Origin: Acidobacteriota bacterium
GTDB lineage: Bacteria > Acidobacteriota > Vicinamibacteria > Vicinamibacterales > UBA2999
Direction: 5' to 3'
Assembly (NCBI GenBank): GCA_018000455.1
Contig: JAGNJW010000012.1
Location: 62,001-126,000, forward strand
Length of the DNA: 64,000 nt
Shown here in pieces: positions 1 to 8,014 of this stretch. Positions within the stretch are counted from its first letter, which is position 1. Each line of letters begins with the position of its first letter. The position numbers and the translations under genes were made by a program. The notes beneath the pieces are model-generated. The model had not been told where the DNA came from. It was given only the letters and a program-made list of their open reading frames with translations, and made no database searches.

Positions 1-1120
1 CGGCGGCGTGCCCGTGATAACCCACCGGGTGGCAGTAGATCGAGGGCACGAGCCCTTCCTTGCGCGCCTGCATCAGGGCATCGCGCAGCGCCTCGTTGCC
101 GGTGCGTCCGACCTTGGCGTACTGCATGGTCAGGTCCTGCAGGCGGTTGGCGGCCTTGAGGCCGTCTTTCAGGCCCTGCGGCGCGTCGGTCTCGCCGGGC
201 TTCAAGACGTAGGCGTTGTGCTGGGTGTCGGTCGACAAGCCCAGATACACGATGCCGAAGTCGGTGTGCAGCATGTCGCCGGGCTGGATCACGCCCGGCA
301 TCGTGGCCGAAAGACCGCCCTGGCGCGCGATCGTGATCGAAGGCTGGAACCACTTGCCGAGGCCCATCTCCACGACCCGCTGGCGCATCCACCACACGAC
401 GTCGTCGCTGGTGGTCTTGCCGGGCGTGATGACGTTGTTGCTGAAGGCCTCGCGGATGACCATGTGCGCCACCTTCATCACGTGCCGGTAGGCCTCGAGC
501 TCCTCGGGCAGCTTGTACTCGAGCCAGCCCACGGCCAGCAGCTCGGCGCTCTTCATGCGCGCGCCGTACTTCGCGCCCAGCGCGGCCGAGAGCAGCCGCT
601 TCTCGTTGGCGGTCAGGCCGTCGGCGTGATTCCAGTGCTCCGACTCGTTGATACCGATGACCTTCGGATCCTTCTCCTCGACCAGCTTCCGCAGGCCGTC
701 CCACTGGCCGTCGTTCGGCGTGGCGACCAGCGTGAAGAGCTTCTCCATGTCGAAGCGGCCGACGGAGTAGCGCTCCACGGGCTTGCCGCCGCCAGGATTG
801 AAGAAGACGAGGATCGTGCGCCGGCGCGACGAGTAGGTCGTCAGCGGCGCCATCGAGCGGAACACCGGGTCGTCGTTGTACTCGCGCGACACGACGATCC
901 ACATGTCGATGCCGGTGCGCGTCATCAGCTCCGGCAGCGCGGTGTTGAAGCGCTTCTCGATCCAGCCTTTGACGAGCGGCGCTTGCTCCCGGTGGGTCAG
1001 CACCCGCTGGGCCGGGTCGGGATAGTCCGGCGCCTGGGCCGGAGCGGGCGAGGCAAGCACGGCCGAGGCGAGCAGGGCGGCGCTCGCGCTGCGGAGGACC
1101 GGCGTCAGCAGAAGAGACAT
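1..1120 (-). CDS. M24 family metallopeptidase (Xaa-Pro aminopeptidase-like), C-terminus cut by window edge
   Basis: About 373 residues are visible on the minus strand, starting at the ATG at 1120 and running off the left edge. The protein opens with a signal peptide (residues 1 to about 28, ending APAQA), so it is probably exported. An N-terminal creatinase-type domain is followed by the pita-bread M24 fold. The visible metal ligands are D287 (in HTDFG) and D298 (in STDTQH), with the family's 11-residue spacing, and a His in YHGH close to the edge. M24 enzymes cleave N-terminal residues next to proline or related bonds. The last two glutamate ligands would lie outside the window. A TACACT hexamer sits 7 nt before the ATG, suggesting a leaderless mRNA. 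The gene is divergent from the CAP-domain gene. Confidence 0.9.
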   Translation of the reverse strand, partial: MSLLLTPVLRSASAALLASAVLASPAPAQAPDYPDPAQRVLTHREQAPLVKGWIEKRFNTALPELMTRTGIDMWIVVSREYNDDPVFRSMAPLTTYSSRRRTILVFFNPGGGKPVERYSVGRFDMEKLFTLVATPNDGQWDGLRKLVEEKDPKVIGINESEHWNHADGLTANEKRLLSAALGAKYGARMKSAELLAVGWLEYKLPEELEAYRHVMKVAHMVIREAFSNNVITPGKTTSDDVVWWMRQRVVEMGLGKWFQPSITIARQGGLSATMPGVIQPGDMLHTDFGIVYLGLSTDTQHNAYVLKPGETDAPQGLKDGLKAANRLQDLTMQYAKVGRTGNEALRDALMQARKEGLVPSIYCHPVGYHGHAA

Positions 1121-1127
1121 GTCGAGC

Positions 1128-1133
1128 AGTGTA
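1128..1133 (-). promoter_or_regulatory. -10-like box, leaderless start of the M24 peptidase
   Basis: On the minus strand TACACT is followed by 7 nt and then the ATG at 1120. That puts the transcription start at or next to the start codon. No good -35 is visible. The same spacing recurs at several other genes in this window. Confidence 0.5.
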
Positions 1134-1276
1134 GATCAGTGCCGCGCAGGCCGGAGCCGCGGGCATGGGCCGATCGCTCGCAAGGGCTTACACTGGAGGG
1201 GAGGGCGTCCCCCCGGCCTCGAGGACGGCCCATGTTTCAGTCACGTCCCTGCTGGCGACGCGCGACCCATGGCGGC

Positions 1277-1837
1277 ATGGTGAGACAGGTGATGAGACGG
1301 GTAGCGTTGGCGGCGGTGCTCGGCGCGATGGTCGGTGCCGCATGCGCCAGTGCGTCGCAGAGGCGCGACGCGTGGCCGCCGCCGGGCAGTGACACTGGCA
1401 ACTGCCGCGATGGCCGCAGTTGGACCACCTCCGAGCCCGAGCACGCCGGCATGCTCGAGGCGTTGAACACCGCCCGAGGTCGTGAGCGCCGGCGGCCGCT
1501 CGTGCGCCACCCCATCCTCGACCGCATGGCCCTGGCGCATGCCGCCGACATGGCCTGCCGCAATTACGTCGACCATCGAAACTCGGCCGGCGATCACCTG
1601 CCCGAGCGGCTCGCGCGCGTCAACGACGGGTCGATCGCCGCGTGGGACCGGCTGGCCGAAGTGCTCGGCACGAGCGTCGCGCCGGCCCGTCAGGTGGAGC
1701 GGTGGCTCGGCAGCCGTCCCCATCGGCGGGCCGTGCTGCAGGCCGAGCACGAGCGCGTCGGCATAGGGGTCGCGCACATCGCCGGGTCGAAGCACAGCAC
1801 CTATTGGGCCGTCGAGTTCCTGGCCGAGCCGCGCTGA
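1277..1837 (+). CDS. CAP (SCP/PR-1-like) domain secreted protein
   Basis: This 186-aa protein has a short basic start and a hydrophobic signal segment (about residues 8-25) ending near a cysteine in GAACASA, so it is either secreted or a lipoprotein. The rest resembles a bacterial CAP domain. It begins ML-x-N-x-R (MLEALNTARGRERRRPL), then has a helix with HAADMACRNYVDHRN, and ends in GIGVAHIAG...YWAVEFLAEP, like the final strand of the fold. The conserved histidines of the CAP cavity are plausible in HAADMA and VDHRN. Bacterial CAP proteins are mostly of unknown function. The ATG at 1292 (MRRVAL) is an alternative start. The gene runs towards the metallo-beta-lactamase gene with only 20 bp between the stops. 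A large open frame extending upstream is a high-GC shadow of the M24 gene. Confidence 0.75.
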   Translation: MVRQVMRRVALAAVLGAMVGAACASASQRRDAWPPPGSDTGNCRDGRSWTTSEPEHAGMLEALNTARGRERRRPLVRHPILDRMALAHAADMACRNYVDHRNSAGDHLPERLARVNDGSIAAWDRLAEVLGTSVAPARQVERWLGSRPHRRAVLQAEHERVGIGVAHIAGSKHSTYWAVEFLAEPR

Positions 1838-1857
1838 CGGCCGCCGGCGCTGACCGG

Positions 1858-3306
1858 CTACGAAGCCGGCCGCGCCGCCGCCACCAGATCCTTCAGCGTG
1901 ACGACGGCGCCGTGCAGCGGCACGATTCTGTCGACCCTGAGCTTCAGCCGCTCGATGTGCTCGAGCAGGTTGGGGGCGAACGGATGGTAGGTGCCACCCG
2001 GACTGAAGGCATCCGCCTCGATCAGGATCCGCTCCTTCGGCAGCCAGGCCATCACCATCGTGTCGCTGTGCGGGTTGCCGGCGACGTGCAGCAGTTCGAG
2101 CGTGCGGGTGCCGTCGCTCATCGTCTGCGAGGCGGCCACGGCCTCGACCTTGGCCGGCGTTGGCGCCTTGGCCAGCGCGTCGGGCAGGCGTGTGAAGGGA
2201 CGGGCGGCCATCTCGTTGACGAACGCCTCGTTGCCCTGCTCGGTCACGATGGTGAGGCCTTCGGCGATCGCTGCGCGCACGCCGGTCGAGTGATCGAAGT
2301 GATGGTGCGACATGACCAGGTGCGTGAGCGGCGTGCCCGGCCTGAGTTCGCGGGCCCGCGCGATGGCCGCCAGTGACCGCGCCTCACTCTGCGGGGCCTC
2401 GATCATGACCAGCCGGTCGGTGAAGGCCACGACCACGCTGTGATGCGACTGTCCGGCCAGGAACCAGACGCCCGGCGCCAGTTCCTCGACGGTGACGTTG
2501 ACGGCGGGCGAACCGGGTGCCGCGGCGGCCGTCACCTCGGCGGGCGCGTCGAGCGAGGCGCTGTCGTCCAGGCGATTGGTCACGGTGTACTCGCCGGTCG
2601 TGAAGTCGTCGACCTTCGTCGTGAGACGCGTGGGCAGGTTGAGGCCGTTCAGATTGGTGAAGTCGGCAAAGGTCGTGGTGAGCGTGACGTCTCCCAGGTT
2701 CGGATGCGTGCCAGCCGACTCGATCCGCACCGGCAGAGCGTCGGCGCCGACCACGAGCGTGATCGTGCCCTCGTCGGTTGAGACGTCGAGCAGGCGCTCG
2801 GTCCCGACCGTGCGCAGCGTCGAGGGCGCCGCCGGCGTGAGCGCCGCCCGCACCAGCACGAGCGGATGGTGAAAGCGCTCGGCGCGCCGCTCGGCGGCCA
2901 CCGCGCCGGTGGCGCGGGCGGCGCGGCCGCTCGCGCCGACGTTGTAGGCTGCCTCGCCGTCAACGCCCTGCACCTGTGTCTGCGCCTGCGGTCCCTGGAA
3001 ATACATGAAGTTGGGTGTGCGCGTCTGCGTGACCTTCAGGCGCGGCGCGGCAACGTCGTAGTCGCGGCGGTAGGCGGTCACGGCGAAGGTCTGATCGGCG
3101 AGCCCCGGCCGCAGGTCCTGCCCGAGGTTGAACTGGCGTCCGGTGCCCTCCACGGTCAGCACGGTGGCGGTGGTGACACGGTCGATGCCGCCCAGGGCCT
3201 CGGCGACGCTGCGGGCGAGCTGCTGCTCGGGTGTGAGGCGGGTGCAGCCGGCTAGGACGACAACGAGGCCGATGAGCGGGACGAGACGGGCGTGCGATCG
3301 TGCCAT
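1858..3306 (-). CDS. Lipoprotein metallo-beta-lactamase-fold hydrolase
   Basis: A 482-aa lipoprotein starting at the ATG at 3306, with GGAGG well placed upstream. The signal peptide ends in a lipobox (LVVLAGC), so it should be anchored to a membrane. Residues of about 30-290 form a beta-rich N-terminal domain like those in lipoprotein-sensor proteins. The C-terminal third is a metallo-beta-lactamase domain with the zinc motif H334-x-H336-x-D338-H339 (in SHHHFDHSTG) and later histidines at GNPHSD and LHGAV. The family hydrolyses varied substrates and nothing here fixes which. The open frame continues upstream of 3306, but that part overlaps the MFS gene and has no signal-peptide logic. The MFS gene lies upstream on the same strand and ends 67 bp before this start. 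Confidence 0.85.
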   Translation of the reverse strand: MARSHARLVPLIGLVVVLAGCTRLTPEQQLARSVAEALGGIDRVTTATVLTVEGTGRQFNLGQDLRPGLADQTFAVTAYRRDYDVAAPRLKVTQTRTPNFMYFQGPQAQTQVQGVDGEAAYNVGASGRAARATGAVAAERRAERFHHPLVLVRAALTPAAPSTLRTVGTERLLDVSTDEGTITLVVGADALPVRIESAGTHPNLGDVTLTTTFADFTNLNGLNLPTRLTTKVDDFTTGEYTVTNRLDDSASLDAPAEVTAAAAPGSPAVNVTVEELAPGVWFLAGQSHHSVVVAFTDRLVMIEAPQSEARSLAAIARARELRPGTPLTHLVMSHHHFDHSTGVRAAIAEGLTIVTEQGNEAFVNEMAARPFTRLPDALAKAPTPAKVEAVAASQTMSDGTRTLELLHVAGNPHSDTMVMAWLPKERILIEADAFSPGGTYHPFAPNLLEHIERLKLRVDRIVPLHGAVVTLKDLVAAARPAS

Positions 3307-3373
3307 GGGAAACCTCCAGACTGAATCCGCAGCATACCCCGGTGGGCCAGGATGCCGGGCTGCCGCCCGGTGC

Positions 3374-4606
3374 CTAGCCGGCGCGAAGCGTGTGCAGCGG
3401 CCCGATCCGCCACAGCTGCGGCCACATGCGGCCGATGCCGGCCACCACCAGCAGGACGCCGAGGCCGCCGCCGACGACCGAGGCGACCGGACCGAAGAGC
3501 GCGGCCGTGGCCCCGCTCTCGAAGGCGCCGAACTCGTTCGAGAAGCCGGCGAACACCGACTTGATGGCCGAGACGCGGCCACGCAGGGCGTCGGGCGTGA
3601 TGACCTGCTCGAGCGTGAGGCGGATGACGACGCTCACCGAATCGAAGACGCCGGCCGAAAACAGGCACACCAGCGAGAGGACGAAACTTTGCGACAGTCC
3701 GAGGCCGATCGTCGCCACCCCGAAGCCGGCCACCGCCGCGAGCAGCACCCGCCCTGGATGTTGCCAGGGTGCCAGGCGCGTTTGCACCAGCGCCATCAGC
3801 GTCGCGCCCACGGCCGGCGCGGCGCGCAGCCAGCCGAGGCCGGCCGGGCCCACCAGCAGTACGTCTTTCGCGAAGATGGGCAGCAGCGCCGTGGCGCCGC
3901 CGAACAGCACCGCAAAGAGATCGAGCGTGATGGCCGCCAGGTAGACCGGCGAGCGGCGCACGAAGCGGAACCCCTCGAAGACGCCGTCCCAGCCGCGCGT
4001 CACGGCACCCGGCAGTGGATGCACCTCCGGCAGTCGCGCCAGCTGCGAGACGAAGAGCAACTGACCCGCCGCCGCGACACCCAGACCGAAGGCCGCCGTG
4101 CCGGTCCAGGCGATGAGCGCACCGGCCAGAGCCGGGCCGGTCACCGCGGCGAGTTGGAAGGTCGAGGATGTCCAGGCATTGGCGTTGGCGAACTCGGCCG
4201 GCGAGAGCAGCCGCGGCAGGATGGTGGCCGCCGCCGGCATCGCAAACGCACGAGCGGAGCCCACCACGGCCAGCAGCACGTAGAGGGGGGCGACCGATCC
4301 CACGCTCCAGGTGACCAGCGCCAGAAGGGCGGTGGCGACGGCCAGCACGGAGTGGGCGACGGCGGCGACCAGGCGGCGTGGGTAGCGGTCGGCGACGGCG
4401 CCGCTGGCCGGCATCAGCAGGAACACCGGCAGCAGTTCGACGGCGCCGACGAGCCCGAGCGCCCAGGCGCTCCCGGTTCGTTCGTAGAGGTGCCAGCCCA
4501 CCGACACCGACAGCATCTGCAGGCCCAGCACGGCGCCGAATCGTCCGCCTGCGAAGCGCCGCACCACGGGGTTGCGCAGAGCGGCATAGGCATCAGTGGA
4601 CGGCAT
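3374..4606 (-). CDS. MFS transporter, EntS-like exporter family
   Basis: A 410-aa membrane protein with about 12 hydrophobic segments, close to the usual MFS length. The loop between segments 2 and 3 reads GAVADRYPRR, the classic MFS motif A position. The overall look, including the NPVVRRFAGGRF start and the long mid-protein amphipathic region FEGFRFVRRSPVYLAA, matches the MFS_3 / enterobactin-exporter-like branch. The substrate cannot be told. The start codon is only 26 bp from the divergent start of the three-repeat secreted protein, so the two promoters must overlap. A GATAAT hexamer lies 12 nt before this ATG. It may be co-transcribed with the metallo-beta-lactamase lipoprotein. Confidence 0.87.
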   Translation of the reverse strand: MPSTDAYAALRNPVVRRFAGGRFGAVLGLQMLSVSVGWHLYERTGSAWALGLVGAVELLPVFLLMPASGAVADRYPRRLVAAVAHSVLAVATALLALVTWSVGSVAPLYVLLAVVGSARAFAMPAAATILPRLLSPAEFANANAWTSSTFQLAAVTGPALAGALIAWTGTAAFGLGVAAAGQLLFVSQLARLPEVHPLPGAVTRGWDGVFEGFRFVRRSPVYLAAITLDLFAVLFGGATALLPIFAKDVLLVGPAGLGWLRAAPAVGATLMALVQTRLAPWQHPGRVLLAAVAGFGVATIGLGLSQSFVLSLVCLFSAGVFDSVSVVIRLTLEQVITPDALRGRVSAIKSVFAGFSNEFGAFESGATAALFGPVASVVGGGLGVLLVVAGIGRMWPQLWRIGPLHTLRAG

Positions 4607-4620
4607 CGCGTGCGCCCCAT

Positions 4621-4626
4621 TATCTT
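4621..4626 (+). promoter_or_regulatory. -10-like box, leaderless start of the three-repeat secreted protein
   Basis: TATCTT is followed by 6 nt and then the ATG at 4633, with a TGGACG-like -35 about 18 nt upstream. The opposite strand carries GATAAT in the same few bases, facing the MFS gene, so this 26-bp gap looks like a bidirectional promoter core. Confidence 0.5.
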
Positions 4627-4632
4627 AGTGGC

Positions 4633-5205
4633 ATGCCGACCACGCTTCTGCGCACCCTCGCCGCTGCCGCCCTCGTCCTGACGCCCCTGGCGGCATCCGC
4701 CCAGCCGGCCGCGTTCAAGGTGCTCGCCACCAGCCGCACCGCCACCATGGAAAAGGAGATGAACGAGGCCGCGAAGATGGGCCTGCGCTTCGGCTCCGTG
4801 ATGGGCGGCGAGACGGCCGTCGGCGGCAAGGAAGTGGTGGTGGTCATGAAGCGCGCCGAGACCACCGGCGCCGGCTTCCAGTACCGCCTGCTCGCCACGT
4901 CGAAGACCTCGACCATGAAACGCGAACTGCAGGATGCCGCCGATGCCGGCTATGCCTACGTCGGCCAGACGGTGTTCGAATCGCTCTTCGGCGGCCGCGA
5001 GGTCGTCTGCATCCTCGAACGCGAACAGGGAAATCGCGGCGACTCCGGCTATGAGTACGAGCTGCTGGCTACCAGCCGCACGTCCACGATGGACAAGGAA
5101 CTGCAGAAGATGGCGGGCGAGGGCTACGAGCTTGTCGGCCTGACCGTGGGCCAGACGGCCATGGGCGGCGCCGAGCTCGTCACCATCCTGCGCCGCAAGC
5201 GTTAG
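4633..5205 (+). CDS. Secreted protein with three DUF4177-like repeats
   Basis: A 190-aa protein with a signal peptide (residues 1 to about 24, ASAQPA). It is followed by three near-copies of a roughly 50-residue unit. Each unit starts F/Y-x-V/L-LATS(R/K)T-x-TM, continues with a helix K-E-L-x-x-A-A-x-x-G-Y, and ends GG-x-E-V-V-x-I-L-x-R. The unit resembles the small alpha-beta DUF4177 fold (hydrophobic strand, helix, then GYELVG-type strand). The repeats begin near residues 27, 82 and 139. No catalytic residues stand out and I do not know a function. It is divergent from the MFS exporter. Confidence 0.75.
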   Translation: MPTTLLRTLAAAALVLTPLAASAQPAAFKVLATSRTATMEKEMNEAAKMGLRFGSVMGGETAVGGKEVVVVMKRAETTGAGFQYRLLATSKTSTMKRELQDAADAGYAYVGQTVFESLFGGREVVCILEREQGNRGDSGYEYELLATSRTSTMDKELQKMAGEGYELVGLTVGQTAMGGAELVTILRRKR

Positions 5206-5296
5206 CTACTCATTCGGACGTCGGCGGCGCCGTTCAAGCTCCTGCCCTTTCGAGGACTAGGACCGCGGTCTCACGCTGCCAGGCTGGGGTCATCTG

Positions 5297-7963
5297 ATGC
5301 GAGTCGTCGCGCTTGTCGCTGCTCTTCTGGCTCTCGCCGTCGCTCTGCCTGTCGGGCAGACGATGCCTGTGCAGGATACGGGAGCGGCCGGCGCGTGGCA
5401 GAAGATCCTCAAGGCCCGCACCACGGCCAGTGTCATGCACACGACCGCGCATCCAGACGACGAGCACGGCGGCGTCATCACGCGGTTGGCGCGCAAGGAC
5501 GGGGCGCGGCTGGCGCTTCTGACGCTCAACCGCGGCGAGTCGGGCGACAACGCCATCGGATCGCAGCTCTTCGACGCGCTCGGCCTCATCCGCACCGAAG
5601 AGCTGCGCGTGGCCGATCGCTTCTACGGCGTCGACGAGCAGTACTTCACGACGGTGGCCGATTACGGCTTCTCGAAGCGGCTCGAGGAGGCGTTCGAGAA
5701 GTGGGGCAAAGACCAGGTGATGCGCGATGTCGTGCGCATCATCCGCATGAGCCGCCCCTGGGTGCTGCTGTCGCGCTTCCAGGGCAACCAGCGCGACGGC
5801 CACGGCAACCACCAGACGGCGGGCCTCATCACGCAGCTGGCCTTCCAGGCGGCGGGCGATCCCGCCGTGTATCCGGAGCAGATCGCGGAAGGCCTGCGGC
5901 CCTGGCAGCCGTTCAAGGTCTACATGGGCGGCGTGCGCGAGAACGAGCCGTGGACGGTGCGCATCGACAGCGGCGAGTACAGCCCCTACCTGGGCGACTC
6001 GTTCGACAATCTCGCCCGCTTCGGCCTGAGCTTCCAGCGTTCGCAGAACAGCGGGCGGTTCAACCCCGGCATGGGCGAGAACTACGGCTACTACACCCGC
6101 GTCGGCACCCGCCTGGCCTCGGCGCCCGAAAAGGAGTCATCGATCTTCGATGGCCTGAACGCCAGCTACTCCGGCCTCTTCGCCACGCTCGGCCGCCGCC
6201 CCCCGGCCGGTGTGGCCGACCAGCTCGCGCGCGTCGATGGCGCCTTCGGTCGCGCCACGGCCGACTTCACGATGACCAATCCGTCGGCCGCGGTGCCCGG
6301 GCTGGCGGCCGCGCTGCAGTTCATCCGCGAGGCGGTGGCCGCAAGCAGCGGCGAGGACGAAGCGCTGTTCGTGCTTGCGATCAAGGAGCGCCAGACCGAA
6401 GACGCGATCACGGCGTGTCTGAGCCTTGAACTCACCGCCACGGCGCAGCCGGCCGGCGTGCCGGATCCCAGCGGTCCGTTTGCCGCCTTCGCCGCCCCGC
6501 CCGCGATGGCGGCGCCGGTGCCCGGCCAGACCTTCGAGGTGCGCGCCCGGCTCGCCAATCGCGGGCGCCTCGCCGTGGCGCCGGCCGAAATCACGCTCGA
6601 GGCGGCCACCGGCTGGACGGCCACGGCCACCGGCCCGGCCGACATTGCCGCCACCGTGGCCGCGCACGACCAGCTGGCGCGCCGCTTCAGCGTGGCGGTG
6701 GCTGCCGATGCGCCGCTCAGCACGCGCCCCTACTTCCGCCGGAGCGGCCTGCAGGAGAGCCGCTACACGCTCGACGATCCCGCCTCGTTCGGCCGCGCCG
6801 CTTCCGCCCCGCCGCTCGTGGCCGTGGCCCGCTACGTCGTCGAGGGCTCGCCGGTGACCGTGCGTGAGGTGGTCAGGCGCCGCGAGGCCAAGCTGCCTTA
6901 CGGCGACGTGCTGCGCGAGGTGCGCAGCGTGCCGCGCCTGGCCGTGACGGTGTCGCCCGCCGCCGCCGTGATTCCACTGGCGAGCGCCAGCAAGCGCGTC
7001 GAGCTCACCGTCGACCTCGTGCACAACGCCGAGGAGGCGACAAGCGGCGCCGTCACGCTCACGGTGCCGGCCGGGTGGTCGGTCGTGCCACCCCAGCAAC
7101 CGTTCACTTTTGCCCGGGCCGGCGAGCGCGCCAGCTACCGCTTCACCGTGGCTGCGCCGGCCATCGATGCCAAGCCGTATCGGGTCGAGGCGGTGGCGAC
7201 GAGCGCCGGCCGCGCCTACCGCGAGGGCTACGAGCTCATCGACCAGCGCGACCTCGAACTGCGCTACCTGTATCGGCCCTCGACCGTGGAGGTGCGTGGC
7301 ATCGACGTCACGGTGCTCGCGAACCTCAAGGTCGGCTATGTCATGGGCGTGGGCGATCAAGTGCCGGAGGGACTGGCGCAGCTTGGCGCCCAGGTGACGC
7401 TGCTCGGCGAGCGCGAGCTCGCCTCGAGCGATCTCTCGCAGTTCGACGCCATCATGACCGGCACTCGCGCCTACGCCGTGCGCGAGGATCTCAAGACCTA
7501 CAACACGCGCTTGCTCGACTACGTCAAGGCCGGCGGCAACATGATCGTGCTCTACAACACGGCCGAACTCGTGCCGGCGCGCTACGCGCCGTTCCCGGCC
7601 GAGAATCCGCGCAACTCTGAGGAGGTGTCGGAGGAGGATTCACCGGTCGAGATCCTCGGTCCCACTCAGCAGGCGTTGCGCTGGCCCAACGCCATCACTA
7701 CGGCCGACTTCGATGGCTGGGTCGAGCAGCGCGGCTCGAAGTTCTTCAGCACCTGGGACGCGGCCTACACGCCGATGATCGCCACCTTCGACAAGGGCCA
7801 GAAGCCGCAGCACGGCGGCTGGCTCACGGCCACCTACGGCACGGGCACCTACACCTACTTCGCCTACGCGCTGCATCGCCAGCTGCCGTACGGCGTGGCC
7901 GGGGCCTACCGGATCACGGCCAACCTGCTGGCGCTCGGCAAGCGTCCGCTGGCCGGGCGCTAG
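5297..7963 (+). CDS. Secreted PIG-L family deacetylase with NEW3-like and ThuA/GATase-like C-terminal domains
   Basis: An 888-aa exported enzyme; the signal peptide ends near residue 21. The PIG-L domain fills residues 45 to about 260, with the zinc motif AHPDDE (H52, D54, D55) and the third ligand H172 in GHGNHQTAG. PIG-L enzymes remove N-acetyl groups from sugars such as GlcNAc-containing glycans. Residues about 420-640 are Ig-like, with a stretch (LTVPAGWSV...) like the NEW3 domain found in glycan-active proteins. Residues about 660-860 look like a ThuA/glutamine-amidotransferase-like fold (GYVMGVGDQVPEGLAQLGA...DAIMTGTRAY). This long architecture is common in Acidobacteriota. The natural substrate is not known. 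It converges on the first ADOP permease. Confidence 0.88.
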   Translation: MRVVALVAALLALAVALPVGQTMPVQDTGAAGAWQKILKARTTASVMHTTAHPDDEHGGVITRLARKDGARLALLTLNRGESGDNAIGSQLFDALGLIRTEELRVADRFYGVDEQYFTTVADYGFSKRLEEAFEKWGKDQVMRDVVRIIRMSRPWVLLSRFQGNQRDGHGNHQTAGLITQLAFQAAGDPAVYPEQIAEGLRPWQPFKVYMGGVRENEPWTVRIDSGEYSPYLGDSFDNLARFGLSFQRSQNSGRFNPGMGENYGYYTRVGTRLASAPEKESSIFDGLNASYSGLFATLGRRPPAGVADQLARVDGAFGRATADFTMTNPSAAVPGLAAALQFIREAVAASSGEDEALFVLAIKERQTEDAITACLSLELTATAQPAGVPDPSGPFAAFAAPPAMAAPVPGQTFEVRARLANRGRLAVAPAEITLEAATGWTATATGPADIAATVAAHDQLARRFSVAVAADAPLSTRPYFRRSGLQESRYTLDDPASFGRAASAPPLVAVARYVVEGSPVTVREVVRRREAKLPYGDVLREVRSVPRLAVTVSPAAAVIPLASASKRVELTVDLVHNAEEATSGAVTLTVPAGWSVVPPQQPFTFARAGERASYRFTVAAPAIDAKPYRVEAVATSAGRAYREGYELIDQRDLELRYLYRPSTVEVRGIDVTVLANLKVGYVMGVGDQVPEGLAQLGAQVTLLGERELASSDLSQFDAIMTGTRAYAVREDLKTYNTRLLDYVKAGGNMIVLYNTAELVPARYAPFPAENPRNSEEVSEEDSPVEILGPTQQALRWPNAITTADFDGWVEQRGSKFFSTWDAAYTPMIATFDKGQKPQHGGWLTATYGTGTYTYFAYALHRQLPYGVAGAYRITANLLALGKRPLAGR

Positions 7964-8014
7964 CGGTCGGTCGTCGCGCCCGAGGCCGCGGCCCCCGGAG
8001 ACGAACCTCTCGCG

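Noticed and set aside
8..1837. A 609-codon open frame on the plus strand
   Set aside because: It is the shadow of the minus-strand M24 peptidase joined in frame to the CAP gene. Only the part from 1277 looks like a real protein.
3128..4681. A 517-codon plus-strand frame
   Set aside because: It is opposite the MFS gene, rich in Arg, Gly, Gln and His, with no domain; a high-GC shadow.
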